From Streptomyces sp. NBC_01471 (GTDB taxonomy: Bacteria; Actinomycetota; Actinomycetes; Streptomycetales; Streptomycetaceae), in assembly GCF_041438865.1 (NCBI RefSeq), contig NZ_CP109450.1, forward strand, positions 5,768,501 through 5,832,500: a DNA stretch of 64,000 nt, given 5' to 3'. This document shows, one piece after another, positions 48,718-57,413 of this stretch. The translations under genes and the position numbers were made by a program. Under the pieces are notes generated by a model. It was not told the DNA's origin. It worked only from the letters and a program-made list of their open reading frames with translations, and searched no databases. The number at the start of each line of letters is the position of its first letter. Position 1 is the stretch's first letter.

Positions 48718-49368
48718 TCAGCAGCCGTTCAGCACCCCGTCGAGCGCCGTCTTCTCCGCCGAGTCGACCGTGAGCTTGTAGTAGTGCTTCACCTCCACCC
48801 AGGCGCGGACGTAGGTGCACTTGTAGGCGGCACGCGAAGGCAGCCACTTGGCCGGGTCCTTGTCGCCCTTGGACTGGTTGACGTTGTCGGTCACCGCGAT
48901 GAGCTGCGGCCGGGTCAGGTCGTTGGCGTACGCCTGCCGCTGTGCGGTGGTCCAGCTGCTGGCGCCCGAACGCCAGGCCTCGGCGAGCGGGACCATGTGG
49001 TCGATGTCCACGTCGGACGACGCGGTCCAGGTCGCTCCGTCGTACTCGGAGTACCAACTGCCGCTGGTGGCGGCGCAGGTGGAGCTCTGGACGACGTTCG
49101 TCCCGTCGCGCTTGAGCACCACCTCACGGGTGTCGCAGGCGCCGGACTGAGTGATCCAGTGCGGGAACTTGTCCCGGCTGTAGCCGCTGGACGAGCCTTC
49201 GGCGGCGACGGTGAGGGAGCTGAGGTAGGTCCGTGCGGTGGCCGCGCTCACCGGGGTGGGCATGGCGGCCTGGGCGGAGGGGGCGGTGACGAGACCGGCG
49301 AGGGTGATTCCCGCGGTCGCGGTGAGTACCGCGATGCGACGCGCGTAGACACCTGAGACACCTGACAT
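48718..49368 (-). CDS. Secreted HNH family nuclease (DUF1524)
   Basis: A 216-residue precursor with a signal peptide (RIAVLTATAGITLAGLVTAP, cleavage near AQAA). The catalytic DUF1524/HNH motif is VDIDHMVPLAEAWRSGAS, followed by RQAYANDLTRPQLIAVTDNV and NQSKGDKDPAKW. Four cysteines likely form disulfides. Such secreted nucleases are common in Streptomyces and serve nutrient acquisition or defence. ATG 49368 has GGAG upstream. Confidence 0.9.
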   Translation of the reverse strand: MSGVSGVYARRIAVLTATAGITLAGLVTAPSAQAAMPTPVSAATARTYLSSLTVAAEGSSSGYSRDKFPHWITQSGACDTREVVLKRDGTNVVQSSTCAATSGSWYSEYDGATWTASSDVDIDHMVPLAEAWRSGASSWTTAQRQAYANDLTRPQLIAVTDNVNQSKGDKDPAKWLPSRAAYKCTYVRAWVEVKHYYKLTVDSAEKTALDGVLNGC

Positions 49369-49799
49369 GCGAACTCCTGTGGGGTGGAGGGGCTTTGCCG
49401 ATCCGGCTCGGCCATCGTGGTGGCGCCGGATTTCCGTGGGGTGGGCGCCGGGTAACAGCCTGGCGACATGTGCACGTCACATCAAGGGGGCTGTCGATGT
49501 TTGACGCTTGGGCGGATTTCCCGCACAGCCGTACGGTTCGGGTGTGCGGCCCCCGGCCGGGTCACCCCCGGTGTCGCTCCCGGGGTGCTTCCGCTGGTCG
49601 TGGCCCCGGTGGAGGTCCGTGTCCGGCTGGACCCTGCTGGTGAAATCCATGCGATGGGGCCGCGTGCGGTGGTTCCGGTGCCGGTTGTCGCACTTTTGGT
49701 CGGCTAGGTCACCCGATCGGGCTTTTGTCCGTGATGTGTGGCTGCTGATGGAGCTGTGACGGGGGAGCTCCGGCTGCTGTGCCCGGTGCCCTGCTGCCC

Positions 49800-49895
49800 G
49801 GGATCGTCCGGGCCTCGGACGCGGGACCGGGCCTCGGGTGTGGGACCGGGCCTCGGACGCGGGTCCGGGCCTCGGGTGTGGGTCCGGTCACTCTC
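49800..49895. repeat. GGGxCCGGGCCTCGG tandem repeats in the pre-riboswitch gap
   Basis: Part of the gap 49369-49968. The 18-19-bp units CGGACGCGGGACCGGGCCT and CGGGTGTGGGACCGGGCCT alternate about four times. No gene is supported in this gap. Confidence 0.5.
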
Positions 49896-49969
49896 CCCGG
49901 TGCCCGGCCGGGCCGGTGGCCTGCGGGCCGGACGTGCCGCCGGGCCGGTGCCGTATCGTGTACGGAGCA

Positions 49970-50116
49970 GAAGGGGAGTAGCTCTTCGCCGGAACGTCGA
50001 CATACTGCTGAACCCCGGTTCGGCCGGCGCCCGGAGGCGGATCTTCTTGGAGACCCGCCAGCGAGACCTTCGGCAGCAGTGTCCTGTTGACGCTGCCGTG
50101 CCGAAGCGACCCCTTT
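49970..50116 (+). ncRNA. yybP-ykoY (Mn2+) riboswitch
   Basis: The element starts AAGGGGAGTAGC (49971-49982) and ends GCCGAAGCGACCCCTT; the outer P1 stem AAGGGG / CCCCTT pairs 49971-49976 with 50110-50115. Between them are the class-specific conserved blocks ACTGCTGAACCCCGG, GGAGACCCGCC, AGCGAGACCTTCGGCAGCAG and GCTGCCG. yybP-ykoY RNAs sense Mn2+ and control Mn2+ exporters of the TMEM165/GDT1, TerC or P-type families, and the next gene is a TMEM165 homologue 58 bp downstream. Placement at the leader agrees. Confidence 0.85.
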
Positions 50117-50173
50117 TCTCTCCGAGTCAGGTCCTCCGGTGCGGTCAGCCCGAACCGATTGAGGAATCAATCC

Positions 50174-50755
50174 GTGATCAGCTTCACGATCCTGGCGATC
50201 ACCTTCGGCGTGGTCTTTCTCGCCGAACTCCCCGACAAGACCGCTCTCGCCGGTCTGATGCTGGGCACCCGCTACCGGGCCTCGTACGTCTTCGTGGGGG
50301 TCGCGGCGGCCTTCGCCGTCCATGTCGCACTCGCCATCGCCGCGGGCAGCGTGCTGACCCTGATTCCGCACCGGCTGCTTCAGGCGATCGTCGGCGCGCT
50401 CTTCCTCGCGGGGGCGGCGATGCTGCTCTTCAAGAAGGACGAGGAGGAGGAAGAGGTGAAGGCCCCCGCCGACCAGTCCTTCTGGAAGGTGGCCGGGGCC
50501 GGTTTCATGCTGATCCTCGTCGCCGAGTTCGGTGACCTGACCCAGATCATGACGGCGAACCTGGCGGCCCGCTACGACAGCCCGGTCTCGGTGGGCATCG
50601 GTGCGGTGCTGGCGCTCTGGGCGGTGGGCGGTCTGGGCATCCTCGGTGGCCGCAAGCTGATGAAGCACGTACCGCTGAGGCTGATCACGAAGATCGCCGC
50701 CGGTCTGATGCTGGTGCTCGCGGGATTCAGCCTGTACGAGGCCATCGCGGGCTGA
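50174..50755 (+). CDS. TMEM165/GDT1 family manganese exporter
   Basis: A 193-residue UPF0016 membrane protein from GTG 50174 (GAGG 9 nt upstream). The family's two acidic metal motifs appear as LAELPDKTALAGLML and VAEFGDLTQIMTANL, one in each inverted half, with six predicted helices. A charged loop KKDEEEEEVKAPAD connects the halves. Relatives export Mn2+ (or Ca2+) to prevent toxicity. The yybP-ykoY riboswitch immediately upstream should raise expression when Mn2+ is high. Confidence 0.92.
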   Translation: MISFTILAITFGVVFLAELPDKTALAGLMLGTRYRASYVFVGVAAAFAVHVALAIAAGSVLTLIPHRLLQAIVGALFLAGAAMLLFKKDEEEEEVKAPADQSFWKVAGAGFMLILVAEFGDLTQIMTANLAARYDSPVSVGIGAVLALWAVGGLGILGGRKLMKHVPLRLITKIAAGLMLVLAGFSLYEAIAG

Positions 50756-50846
50756 CCCGGCAGGTCCCGGCGGGTCCCGGTGGGACGGGTGGAAGGGGCG
50801 GGGGAGCGGGGGGTCCCGCAGGCGCGGTCCGTCCCGCCGGGTCCGC

Positions 50847-50892
50847 TCCGGTCGGCCGGTGAGCCGCGCGGCCCGCGCCGGTCGGCCGGTGA
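50847..50892. repeat. 16-bp direct repeat CCGGTCGGCCGGTGAG
   Basis: Two identical copies at 50847-50862 and 50877-50892 in the gap after the exporter gene. They have no obvious role. Confidence 0.4.
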
Positions 50893-50932
50893 GTGGTGAG
50901 GTGGCCCGGCCCCGCGGCCCCGGCGTGGCCCG

Positions 50933-51607
50933 TCAGTCCGTGAGGTGGACCAGCAGGGAGCCGTCGTCCGCCCGCTCGACGCGGATCCGCGTCAGGTCGG
51001 GCACCTGTGCGGTCGGCCGGTGGGCGGTGGCGCGCGGGCCCACGCCCACGACGCGCATGCCGGCCGCCCGGCCCGCGGCGATCCCCGCCTCCGAGTCCTC
51101 GAAGACGATGCAGTCCTCGGGGGCGAAGCCCAGCTCGGCCGCGCCCTTGAGGAAGCCCTCCGGGTCCGGCTTGCTGGCGCCGACGCTCTCCGCTGTGACC
51201 CGGACCTCCGGCATGGGCAGACCTGCGGCCGTCATCCGGGCCCGTGCGAGCGCCGCGTCCGCCGAGGTGACCAGGGCGTGCGGAAGGCCGGTCAAGGACG
51301 CCATGAAGGCCGGTGCGCCGGGGATCGGGACGACGCCCTCGGTGTCGGCGGTCTCCAGGGCGAGCATCGCGCGGTTGTCGGCGTAGTTCTCCTCCACGGG
51401 GCGGCCCGGGAGCAGGATGGCCATCGTCGCGTACCCCTGGCGGCCGTGCACCACCTTGAGTGCCTCGTGCGGGTCCAGGCCGTGGGCGACGGCCCAGCGG
51501 TGCCAGATGCGCTCGACGACGGCGTCGGAGTTCACCAGCGTCCCGTCCATGTCGAGGAGCACGGCCTTGCACGCACCCACGAGTCGTTCGTTGCTCAAGG
51601 CATCCAT
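50933..51607 (-). CDS. HAD-IA sugar-phosphatase (2-deoxyglucose-6-phosphatase-like)
   Basis: A 224-residue HAD hydrolase. Motif I is LLDMDGTLVNSDAVVERIW, motif II TSADAALARARM, motif III/IV SKPDPEGFLKGA and FEDSEAGIAAGRAAG. The sequence is close to sugar-phosphate phosphatases such as YfbT/DOG1. Two related operator-like palindromes flank the HAD-MFS(pseudogene) pair, so it may be locally regulated. A sugar phosphate is the likely substrate. Confidence 0.88.
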   Translation of the reverse strand: MDALSNERLVGACKAVLLDMDGTLVNSDAVVERIWHRWAVAHGLDPHEALKVVHGRQGYATMAILLPGRPVEENYADNRAMLALETADTEGVVPIPGAPAFMASLTGLPHALVTSADAALARARMTAAGLPMPEVRVTAESVGASKPDPEGFLKGAAELGFAPEDCIVFEDSEAGIAAGRAAGMRVVGVGPRATAHRPTAQVPDLTRIRVERADDGSLLVHLTD

Positions 51608-51643
51608 CCTCTATGTCCTGTCGTGTATGTCCTGTGGCGATTC

Positions 51644-51664
51644 TTTGTTTCACCACGATACAAA
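51644..51664. promoter_or_regulatory. Operator-like inverted repeat, copy 1
   Basis: TTTGTTTC-ACCAC-GATACAAA; the arms match at 7 of 8 positions. A related copy lies at 53004-53024. It is 37 bp upstream of the HAD gene start. Confidence 0.45.
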
Positions 51665-51735
51665 AGATGTGAGGGCTCTTCATCCGTGCAGGTGCGGCGG
51701 AGTTTGCCACCCCGGCGTACAGGCGTGCAGACCTC

Positions 51736-51764
51736 TTGACATGTATCAATTCAGAATTGATGCT
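51736..51764 (+). promoter_or_regulatory. TTGACA box with 17-bp palindrome upstream of the MFS pseudogene
   Basis: TTGACA at 51736-51741 and the perfect palindrome ATCAATTC-A-GAATTGAT (51745-51761); at 17-bp spacing the -10 would be GATGCT, a poor match. The palindrome is a likely operator of the former transporter gene. Confidence 0.45.
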
Positions 51765-51860
51765 GCATGAAACTATCCATGCACGCCTGTCGGCTCCGTG
51801 TGCCGCAGCCGGCGGGCGGGCCGCCCCGAGCAGCCGTGACCGAGGGGACAACCTGACCCG

Positions 51861-52905
51861 ATGGCAGACACCGGCACCTCCTCACCACCCCCCGCTCCTG
51901 CCTCGCCTCCTGCCCCGGCCACGTCGTACTCCTTCGACGACGCGCCCCTCAACCGCTTCCACCTCAAGGTCACCGCGCTGACCTTCGGTGCCAACTTCTC
52001 CGACGGGTACCAGCTCGGCGTCATCGGCATCGCCCTCACCCTCATGGCCCCGCAGATGGGCCTGGGCGCCGTCTGGCAGGGCATGCTCGGCGCGTCCGCC
52101 CTCATCGGCAGCATCGCCCTCGGCTGGCTCGCCGACCGCATCGGCCGGCAGAAGCTCTACACGCTGAACTTCGCCCTCATCACGGTCGCCTCGGTGGCCC
52201 AGATCTGAGGGCCGCATCGAGGAGGCGCGGGCCGTCGTCGCGCGGTACATCGGCCCGAACGTCGACTTCGAATCGGTCCGCAGCACCCCGCAGTCCGAGA
52301 CCTCCTCGTCCGGCTCCTACCGGGACCTGTTCAGCCACGAGCAGTGGCGCGCCACCACGTTCGGGATCTTGTACTACAACTGCCAGGTCATCCCGTACTT
52401 CGCCATCTACACCTTCCTGCCCGTGGTGCTCGCGAAGTTCGCGATGGACGAGAGCGTCACCGTGGACGGCCTGCTCAACGGCTTCCTCTTCCTCGGGAGC
52501 GTCGCCGGTCTGTGGTGCGTGGCCCGCTTCTCGCGACGCGCCTTCGTCACCGGCTCGTTCGTCGTGATGGCGCTCGCGCTCGGTCCGATGGGGCTCTGGC
52601 CGGGTGGGCCGAAGCTGCTGCTCTTCGTGCTCTTCCTGGTGTTCACCCTGGTGATGTCGGCGGCCTCCAACCTCGACCAGGTCTATCCCCCCGAGCTGTT
52701 CCCGACCCCCCTCCGGGGCTCCGGCGTCGGCCTGCTGAACGGGCTCAGCCGGGTGGGCTCCGCCATCGGTACGTTCCTGTTGCCGCTCTCCATCGACCAC
52801 CTCGGCTTCGCCACCTCGATGACCATCCTCGCGGGCTTCCTCGTGCTCGGTGCGGTCGTCTCGGCGGCCTGGGCGCCGGAGACCGCGGGCGCGGCCCTTG
52901 AGTGA
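51861..52905 (+). pseudogene. MFS (sugar-porter-like) transporter with central deletion
   Basis: The 5' part encodes helices 1-3 (GANFSDGYQLGVIGIALTLM ... GWLADRIGRQKL) and runs to TGA 52206-52208. From about 52210 a different frame resumes with the cytoplasmic loop GRIEEARAVVARYIGP and helices 7-12, ending properly at 52905. About 110-150 residues (helices 3-6) and the frame are lost. The first half keeps a canonical MFS motif A. The gene cannot make a functional transporter as read. Confidence 0.78.
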
Positions 52906-53003
52906 TCTGTTCCGAATCTGTTCCGGCCTCTGTTCCGGCCCGAGGCGCGGAGACGGGGACAAGGTGGTCCCGCCCGCCGGTCAGGGTGTGCGGGCGGAAC
53001 CAC

Positions 53004-53024
53004 TTTGTTTCGTCAGGGTACAAA
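53004..53024. promoter_or_regulatory. Operator-like inverted repeat, copy 2
   Basis: TTTGTTTC-GTCAG-GGTACAAA, flanked by CACTTT (53001-53006) and AAAGTG (53027-53032), giving a longer imperfect palindrome. It shares TTTGTTTC and TACAAA at the same spacing with the copy at 51644. Confidence 0.45.
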
Positions 53025-53298
53025 ATAAAGTGTGCTGAGCGCCAGAGGCAGTGCCCCCCGGCCCGAGGCGGCACCGGTCCCCGCCCCGTCACCCGCTCGG
53101 CGGTGGCCGGTTCTGCTGGGTACGCGGTCCCCGCCCCGTCCTTCGGCGGATCCGGTGGTGGATCCGGGGGCCGCGTTGTACGGCCGGACCCGCAGCGGAT
53201 CGCCGGCCTCATGGCCCACCGGGGCCGCCCCCTTCGGCTCGTGGCTGAACCGGCGGCTGAACTCGCGGCGTCCATGCCGCAGCACCAGGATGGGAGGC

Positions 53299-55338
53299 AT
53301 GGCTCAGGAAACCCCGGCACCCCCGGCGGCGCCGGTGGCGGCCGACGGGCAACCCCAGCGGTCCGTCCTCGTGGCGATCGGCGCCCTGCTGCTCGGAATG
53401 CTCCTCGCCGCCCTCGACCAGACGATCGTCTCCACCGCACTCCCCACGATCGTCAGCGACCTCGGGGGCATGGAGCATCTGTCCTGGGTGGTCACGGCGT
53501 ACATGCTGGCCTCGACCGCCGCCACACCGCTCTGGGGGAAGCTCGGCGACCAGTACGGCCGCAAAAAGCTCTTCCAGACGGCCATCGTCATCTTCCTGGT
53601 CGGCTCCGCCCTCTGCGGTGTCGCGCAGAACATGCCGCAGCTCATCGGCTTCCGCGCGCTCCAGGGCCTCGGCGGCGGGGGCCTGATGGTGCTGTCGATG
53701 GCGATCGTCGGCGACATCGTCCCGCCCCGTGAACGCGGCAAGTACCAGGGGCTGTTCGGTGCCGTCTTCGGCGCGACGAGCGTCCTGGGGCCGCTGCTCG
53801 GCGGGCTCTTCACCGAACACCTCACCTGGCGCTGGGTGTTCTACATCAACCTCCCCATCGGCGTGATCGCCCTCGGTGTCATCGCCGCCGTGCTGCACAT
53901 CCCGGTCCGCTCGACGAAGCACACCATCGACTACCTCGGTACGTTCCTCATCGCGTCCGTCGCCACCTGCCTGGTGCTCGTCGCCTCGCTCGGCGGCTCC
54001 ACCTGGGCCTGGGCGTCGGCGCAGATCATCGGGCTCGCGGTGCTGGCCGTCGTGCTGCTCGCCGCCTTCCTGCGCGTCGAACGGGGCGCCGCCGAACCCG
54101 TACTGCCCCTGAAGCTCTTCCGTATCAGGACCTTCGTCCTCTGCTCGCTCATCAGCTTCATCGTCGGCTTCTCGATGTTCGGCGCGATGACCTATCTGCC
54201 GACCTTCCTCCAGGTCGTCCAGGGCGTCTCGCCGACCATGTCCGGCGTGCACATGCTGCCGATGGTCTTCGGCCTGCTGCTCTCCTCGACCGCCTCCGGC
54301 CAGATCGTCAGCCGCACCGGCCGCTGGAAGGTCTTCCCGGTCGCCGGGACGGGCATCACCGCGATCGGGCTCGCGCTGCTGCACCGGCTGACCGAGCACA
54401 GCTCCACCTGGTCGATGAGCCTCAGCTTCTTCGTGTTCGGCCTGGGACTCGGCCTGGTCATGCAGGTCCTGGTGCTCGTCGTGCAGAACGCCGTGAGCTA
54501 CCAGGACCTCGGCGTCGCCACCTCGGGCGCCACCTTCTTCCGCTCCATCGGCGCGTCCTTCGGCGTGGCCATCTTCGGCACCATCTTCACGACCCGGCTG
54601 CACGGAAAACTCAGCGACGCCCTGGCCGGCCGCCCGCTGCCGCCCGGGGTGAGCGCGGGCAGCCTGCAGGCCGACCCGCGGGCCATCGCCGCACTCCCGC
54701 CGAGGCTGCGCCCGCAGGTGCTGCACGCGTACGCCTCGTCCATCACCGATGTGTTCCTGTACGCGGTCCCCGTGGTGCTGCTCGCGTTCGCCGTCTCCTG
54801 GTTCCTGAAGGAGGACAAGCTGCGCGGCTCGGTCACCACCCCCGAAGTCACCGAGACACTCGCCTCCAACCCGGTCCAGCGGTCCTCGTACGACGAGGTG
54901 ATGCGGGCCCTCTCGGTGCTCGGCAGCCGGGAGGGGCGCCGTGAGATCTACGAGACGATCACCGCGAAGGCCGGTTACGACCTGCTCCCCGCCACCAGCT
55001 GGCTGCTGCTGCGCATCAAACGCCACGGCCTGGTCGAGCCCGGTCAGCTGGCCGAGACCGCGCCGGTCCCGCTGCGGGCCATCACCGAGGCGGCCCGGCA
55101 GGCCGAGGAGCGCGGCCTCGCCGTCCGCGAAGGGGTGCAGCTCGCGCTGACCGACCCGGGCGTGAACGTCGCGGCCCGGCTCGCCAAGGCCCGTGAGGAG
55201 TCCCTCGCGGAACTGCTCGGCGACTGGTGGGGTCCCGAACGGCCCACCGATCTGGTCGTCCTGGTCGAGGAGCTGAACGGCGAGCTGTGCGGCTCGGACG
55301 CCGAATGGCCGCGCGAGCACGAGCACCGGACGGTCTGA
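53299..55338 (+). CDS. DHA2 exporter with C-terminal winged-helix-like domain
   Basis: A 679-residue protein. The first about 500 residues are a 14-TMS DHA2 transporter: motif A GKLGDQYGRKKL, and the motif C region FGATSVLGPLLGGLF. After the last helix (about residue 490) come about 170 further residues with MarR-like signs (VMRALSVLGSREGRREIYET, then RLAKAREESLAELLGDWW), an unusual add-on. ATG 53299 has GGGAGG only 1 nt upstream; ATG 53290 adds three residues, and neither site is ideal. The soluble tail may sense the substrate or a partner. Confidence 0.85.
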   Translation: MAQETPAPPAAPVAADGQPQRSVLVAIGALLLGMLLAALDQTIVSTALPTIVSDLGGMEHLSWVVTAYMLASTAATPLWGKLGDQYGRKKLFQTAIVIFLVGSALCGVAQNMPQLIGFRALQGLGGGGLMVLSMAIVGDIVPPRERGKYQGLFGAVFGATSVLGPLLGGLFTEHLTWRWVFYINLPIGVIALGVIAAVLHIPVRSTKHTIDYLGTFLIASVATCLVLVASLGGSTWAWASAQIIGLAVLAVVLLAAFLRVERGAAEPVLPLKLFRIRTFVLCSLISFIVGFSMFGAMTYLPTFLQVVQGVSPTMSGVHMLPMVFGLLLSSTASGQIVSRTGRWKVFPVAGTGITAIGLALLHRLTEHSSTWSMSLSFFVFGLGLGLVMQVLVLVVQNAVSYQDLGVATSGATFFRSIGASFGVAIFGTIFTTRLHGKLSDALAGRPLPPGVSAGSLQADPRAIAALPPRLRPQVLHAYASSITDVFLYAVPVVLLAFAVSWFLKEDKLRGSVTTPEVTETLASNPVQRSSYDEVMRALSVLGSREGRREIYETITAKAGYDLLPATSWLLLRIKRHGLVEPGQLAETAPVPLRAITEAARQAEERGLAVREGVQLALTDPGVNVAARLAKAREESLAELLGDWWGPERPTDLVVLVEELNGELCGSDAEWPREHEHRTV

Positions 55339-55428
55339 CGCGGCCGGCCCCTCCTGCGCCGCTATGGATCGGCAGTCGCAGCTACAGATCAGTGGCCACA
55401 GGACAGTTCAGTGGTCACAGGTCGGTGA

Positions 55429-55905
55429 CTACAGATGCTTTCCGTACCAGATCTCCATGTACGGGCCGGTCGCGTACGCCGGTATCTCCTCGTACCCCTG
55501 GCGTACGTAGAGCCCGCGCGCCTCGACGAGATCCAGCCGGGTGTTCAGCACCATCCTCGTCGCCCCGAGCCGCCGCGCCGCGTCCTCCAGTGCGGCGAGC
55601 AGGATCCCGCCGCCGCCGGTGCCGCGCTGTCCGGGGCGGGTGTACACGCGGGTGAGCTCGGCGGTCGCCGGGTCGAGCAGCAGCACCCCGCCGCAGGAGG
55701 CGGGTTCGCCCGCGTACCGCCCGACGAGGAACTCGCCGGTGGGGAAAGCGAGTTGCTCGACACCGTCGCTGGACAGGCCGTCGTCGATCTCCTGCCGGGT
55801 GGCGGCCCGCCGCCAGTAACGGCCTGCCACCTCGCCGTAGTAGGAGCGGCGCAGCGCGTACGCGTCGGGGGTGTCGAACGGCTCGGGGGCCACGATCCAG
55901 GTCAC
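55429..55905 (-). CDS. GNAT family acetyltransferase
   Basis: A 158-residue acetyltransferase. The acetyl-CoA pyrophosphate loop RPGQRGTGGGGILLAALEDA is clear, preceded by RVYTRP and followed by LNTRLDLVEARGLYVRQGYE. GTG 55905 was taken because it starts the recognisable fold; no Shine-Dalgarno is evident, and an upstream GTG remains possible. The substrate is unknown. Confidence 0.88.
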   Translation of the reverse strand: MTWIVAPEPFDTPDAYALRRSYYGEVAGRYWRRAATRQEIDDGLSSDGVEQLAFPTGEFLVGRYAGEPASCGGVLLLDPATAELTRVYTRPGQRGTGGGGILLAALEDAARRLGATRMVLNTRLDLVEARGLYVRQGYEEIPAYATGPYMEIWYGKHL

Positions 55906-56004
55906 CGGAGGCAGTGTCGCCGAGGCGCCGCCGTTTGGCACCCGAATTCCGGGACACTCGAACGGCGTACGAATAACCGCCCGTCCGCGAGGAGGAAGGT
56001 ACCC

Positions 56005-56622
56005 ATGCCCACAGTCCTGATCGTCGCAGTGATCGTGGTGTTCGTCGCCGTTGTCGCCGCTTTTCTGTACTTCGCACCCGGCAGGGGGAACCGCCATGGC
56101 AGCCTGAGACGCCGCTTCGGCCCCGAGTACGACCGGGTGCTGGCGCGCCACGACGGGGACACCCGGGCCGCGGAGGCGGAGCTCGGTGAGCGTGTGAAGC
56201 GCCACGGCTCGCTGGAGACGCGTCCGCTGACCCCGGAGACGCGCGAACGGTACGTGTCCCGGTGGACCGGGCTCCAGGAGCAGTTCGTCGACTCGCCGCA
56301 GCAGGCGGTCGCCGAGGCCGACCGGCTCGTCGCCGCCCTGGCCCAGGAACGCGGATTCCCGGCTGCCGAGGACCGTGAGAACCATGTGGACGCGCTGTCG
56401 GTCCACCACCCGCACCACGTCAACGGCTACCGCACGCTGCACAGTTCGGTGGAGGCCGGAGCGGGCACCGAGGATCTCAGGGCCGCACTTCTCGAAGCGC
56501 GCGGGCTCTTCGGCGAGCTGGTGTCCACGAGGAAGCACGACCCGGACCGCAGGCCCGAACCGGTCCGCGACCGCCAGAAGGTGCTGCCGACGCGGCACCA
56601 GGCGAAGGGAGAGGGTGCGTAA
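56005..56622 (+). CDS. Membrane-anchored helical protein A
   Basis: A 205-residue protein from ATG 56005 (GAGGAGGAAGG upstream). One N-terminal helix VLIVAVIVVFVAVVAAFLYF anchors it, with a positively charged cytoplasmic domain. The segment LQEQFVDSPQQAVAEADRL (about residues 91-109) recurs in the next gene. No family with a known function was recognised. It overlaps the next gene (TAATG), so the two are coupled. Confidence 0.7.
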   Translation: MPTVLIVAVIVVFVAVVAAFLYFAPGRGNRHGSLRRRFGPEYDRVLARHDGDTRAAEAELGERVKRHGSLETRPLTPETRERYVSRWTGLQEQFVDSPQQAVAEADRLVAALAQERGFPAAEDRENHVDALSVHHPHHVNGYRTLHSSVEAGAGTEDLRAALLEARGLFGELVSTRKHDPDRRPEPVRDRQKVLPTRHQAKGEGA

Positions 56623-57413
56623 TGGCGTACGAACAGGAACGGCCGGAGCGGGCGGTTCTGCCGGAGCAGCGGGACGGGACGGAGCAGCCGGCGGCGGCGC
56701 CGGGGCAGACCGAGGCCGAGCGGGCCGGGCGAGCGGGCACGGTGTCCGATCCGACGGCGGGAGTCCAGGACCCGGTCGTCGGGAACGGCCCCGAAGGGAC
56801 CGGCAACGCCCCCGGCTACAGGACCGGCTCGGGAGCACGCGGTTCGGATGCGCGCGGCTCCGACGGGAACGGCTCGGATCTGCGGGTCCCGGAGGTACGC
56901 GGCGACGGCTTCGAGGCGGGCACGGCGGGCGGCCACGCGACCGCGCCGGTGCCGGACTCCGTCGCGGAGGCGGGCGCGGAACCGGCCGCGGACGTACGGG
57001 GTACCGGGTTCGAGGCCGAGGAGGCAGCCCGGCACACCACCGCGCCCGCCACCGGCCACGGCCGGACCACCACGGCTGGCCAGCAAGCCACCGACCTCCC
57101 CGCGACCGCCCCGGCCGCCACTGAACCGGCCGCCGCCGGACTCGTGTCCGCCGGTGAGCGCGAGAAGCTGGAGCGCCGACTGCACGGAGCCGTCAGCGGT
57201 TTCGTGGACGCCCCGAGGGAGGCGGTCGAGCAGGCCGACCGGGTCCTCGACGAGACGGTCACCAGGGTGACCGCCCTCCTCGCCGAGCGGTCCAGGAGCC
57301 TGCGGACGTCCTGGCACGACAGGCGCGGCAAGGACGGAGCGACGGAGACGGAAGAGCTGCGGCTCGCGCTCCGCGCCTATCGCGAGGCGACGGAGCGTCT
57401 GCTGAAGCTCTGA
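56622..57413 (+). CDS. Helical protein B, paralogous domain to protein A
   Basis: A 263-residue protein whose first about 170 residues are disordered, Gly/Ala/Thr/Pro- and charge-rich, with no transmembrane segment. The C-terminal about 85 residues form the domain HGAVSGFVDAPREAVEQADRVLDETVTRV..., clearly related to the FVDSPQQAVAEAD domain of protein A. The start overlaps the previous stop (TAATG). Both proteins probably interact. A homologous soluble partner of a membrane-anchored protein is the simplest reading. Confidence 0.7.
   Translation: MAYEQERPERAVLPEQRDGTEQPAAAPGQTEAERAGRAGTVSDPTAGVQDPVVGNGPEGTGNAPGYRTGSGARGSDARGSDGNGSDLRVPEVRGDGFEAGTAGGHATAPVPDSVAEAGAEPAADVRGTGFEAEEAARHTTAPATGHGRTTTAGQQATDLPATAPAATEPAAAGLVSAGEREKLERRLHGAVSGFVDAPREAVEQADRVLDETVTRVTALLAERSRSLRTSWHDRRGKDGATETEELRLALRAYREATERLLKL

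Noticed and set aside
53209..55326. 705-codon minus-strand frame opposite the second DHA2 exporter
   Set aside because: Low-complexity His/Asp/Glu/Gly composition and no motif; shadow of the exporter.
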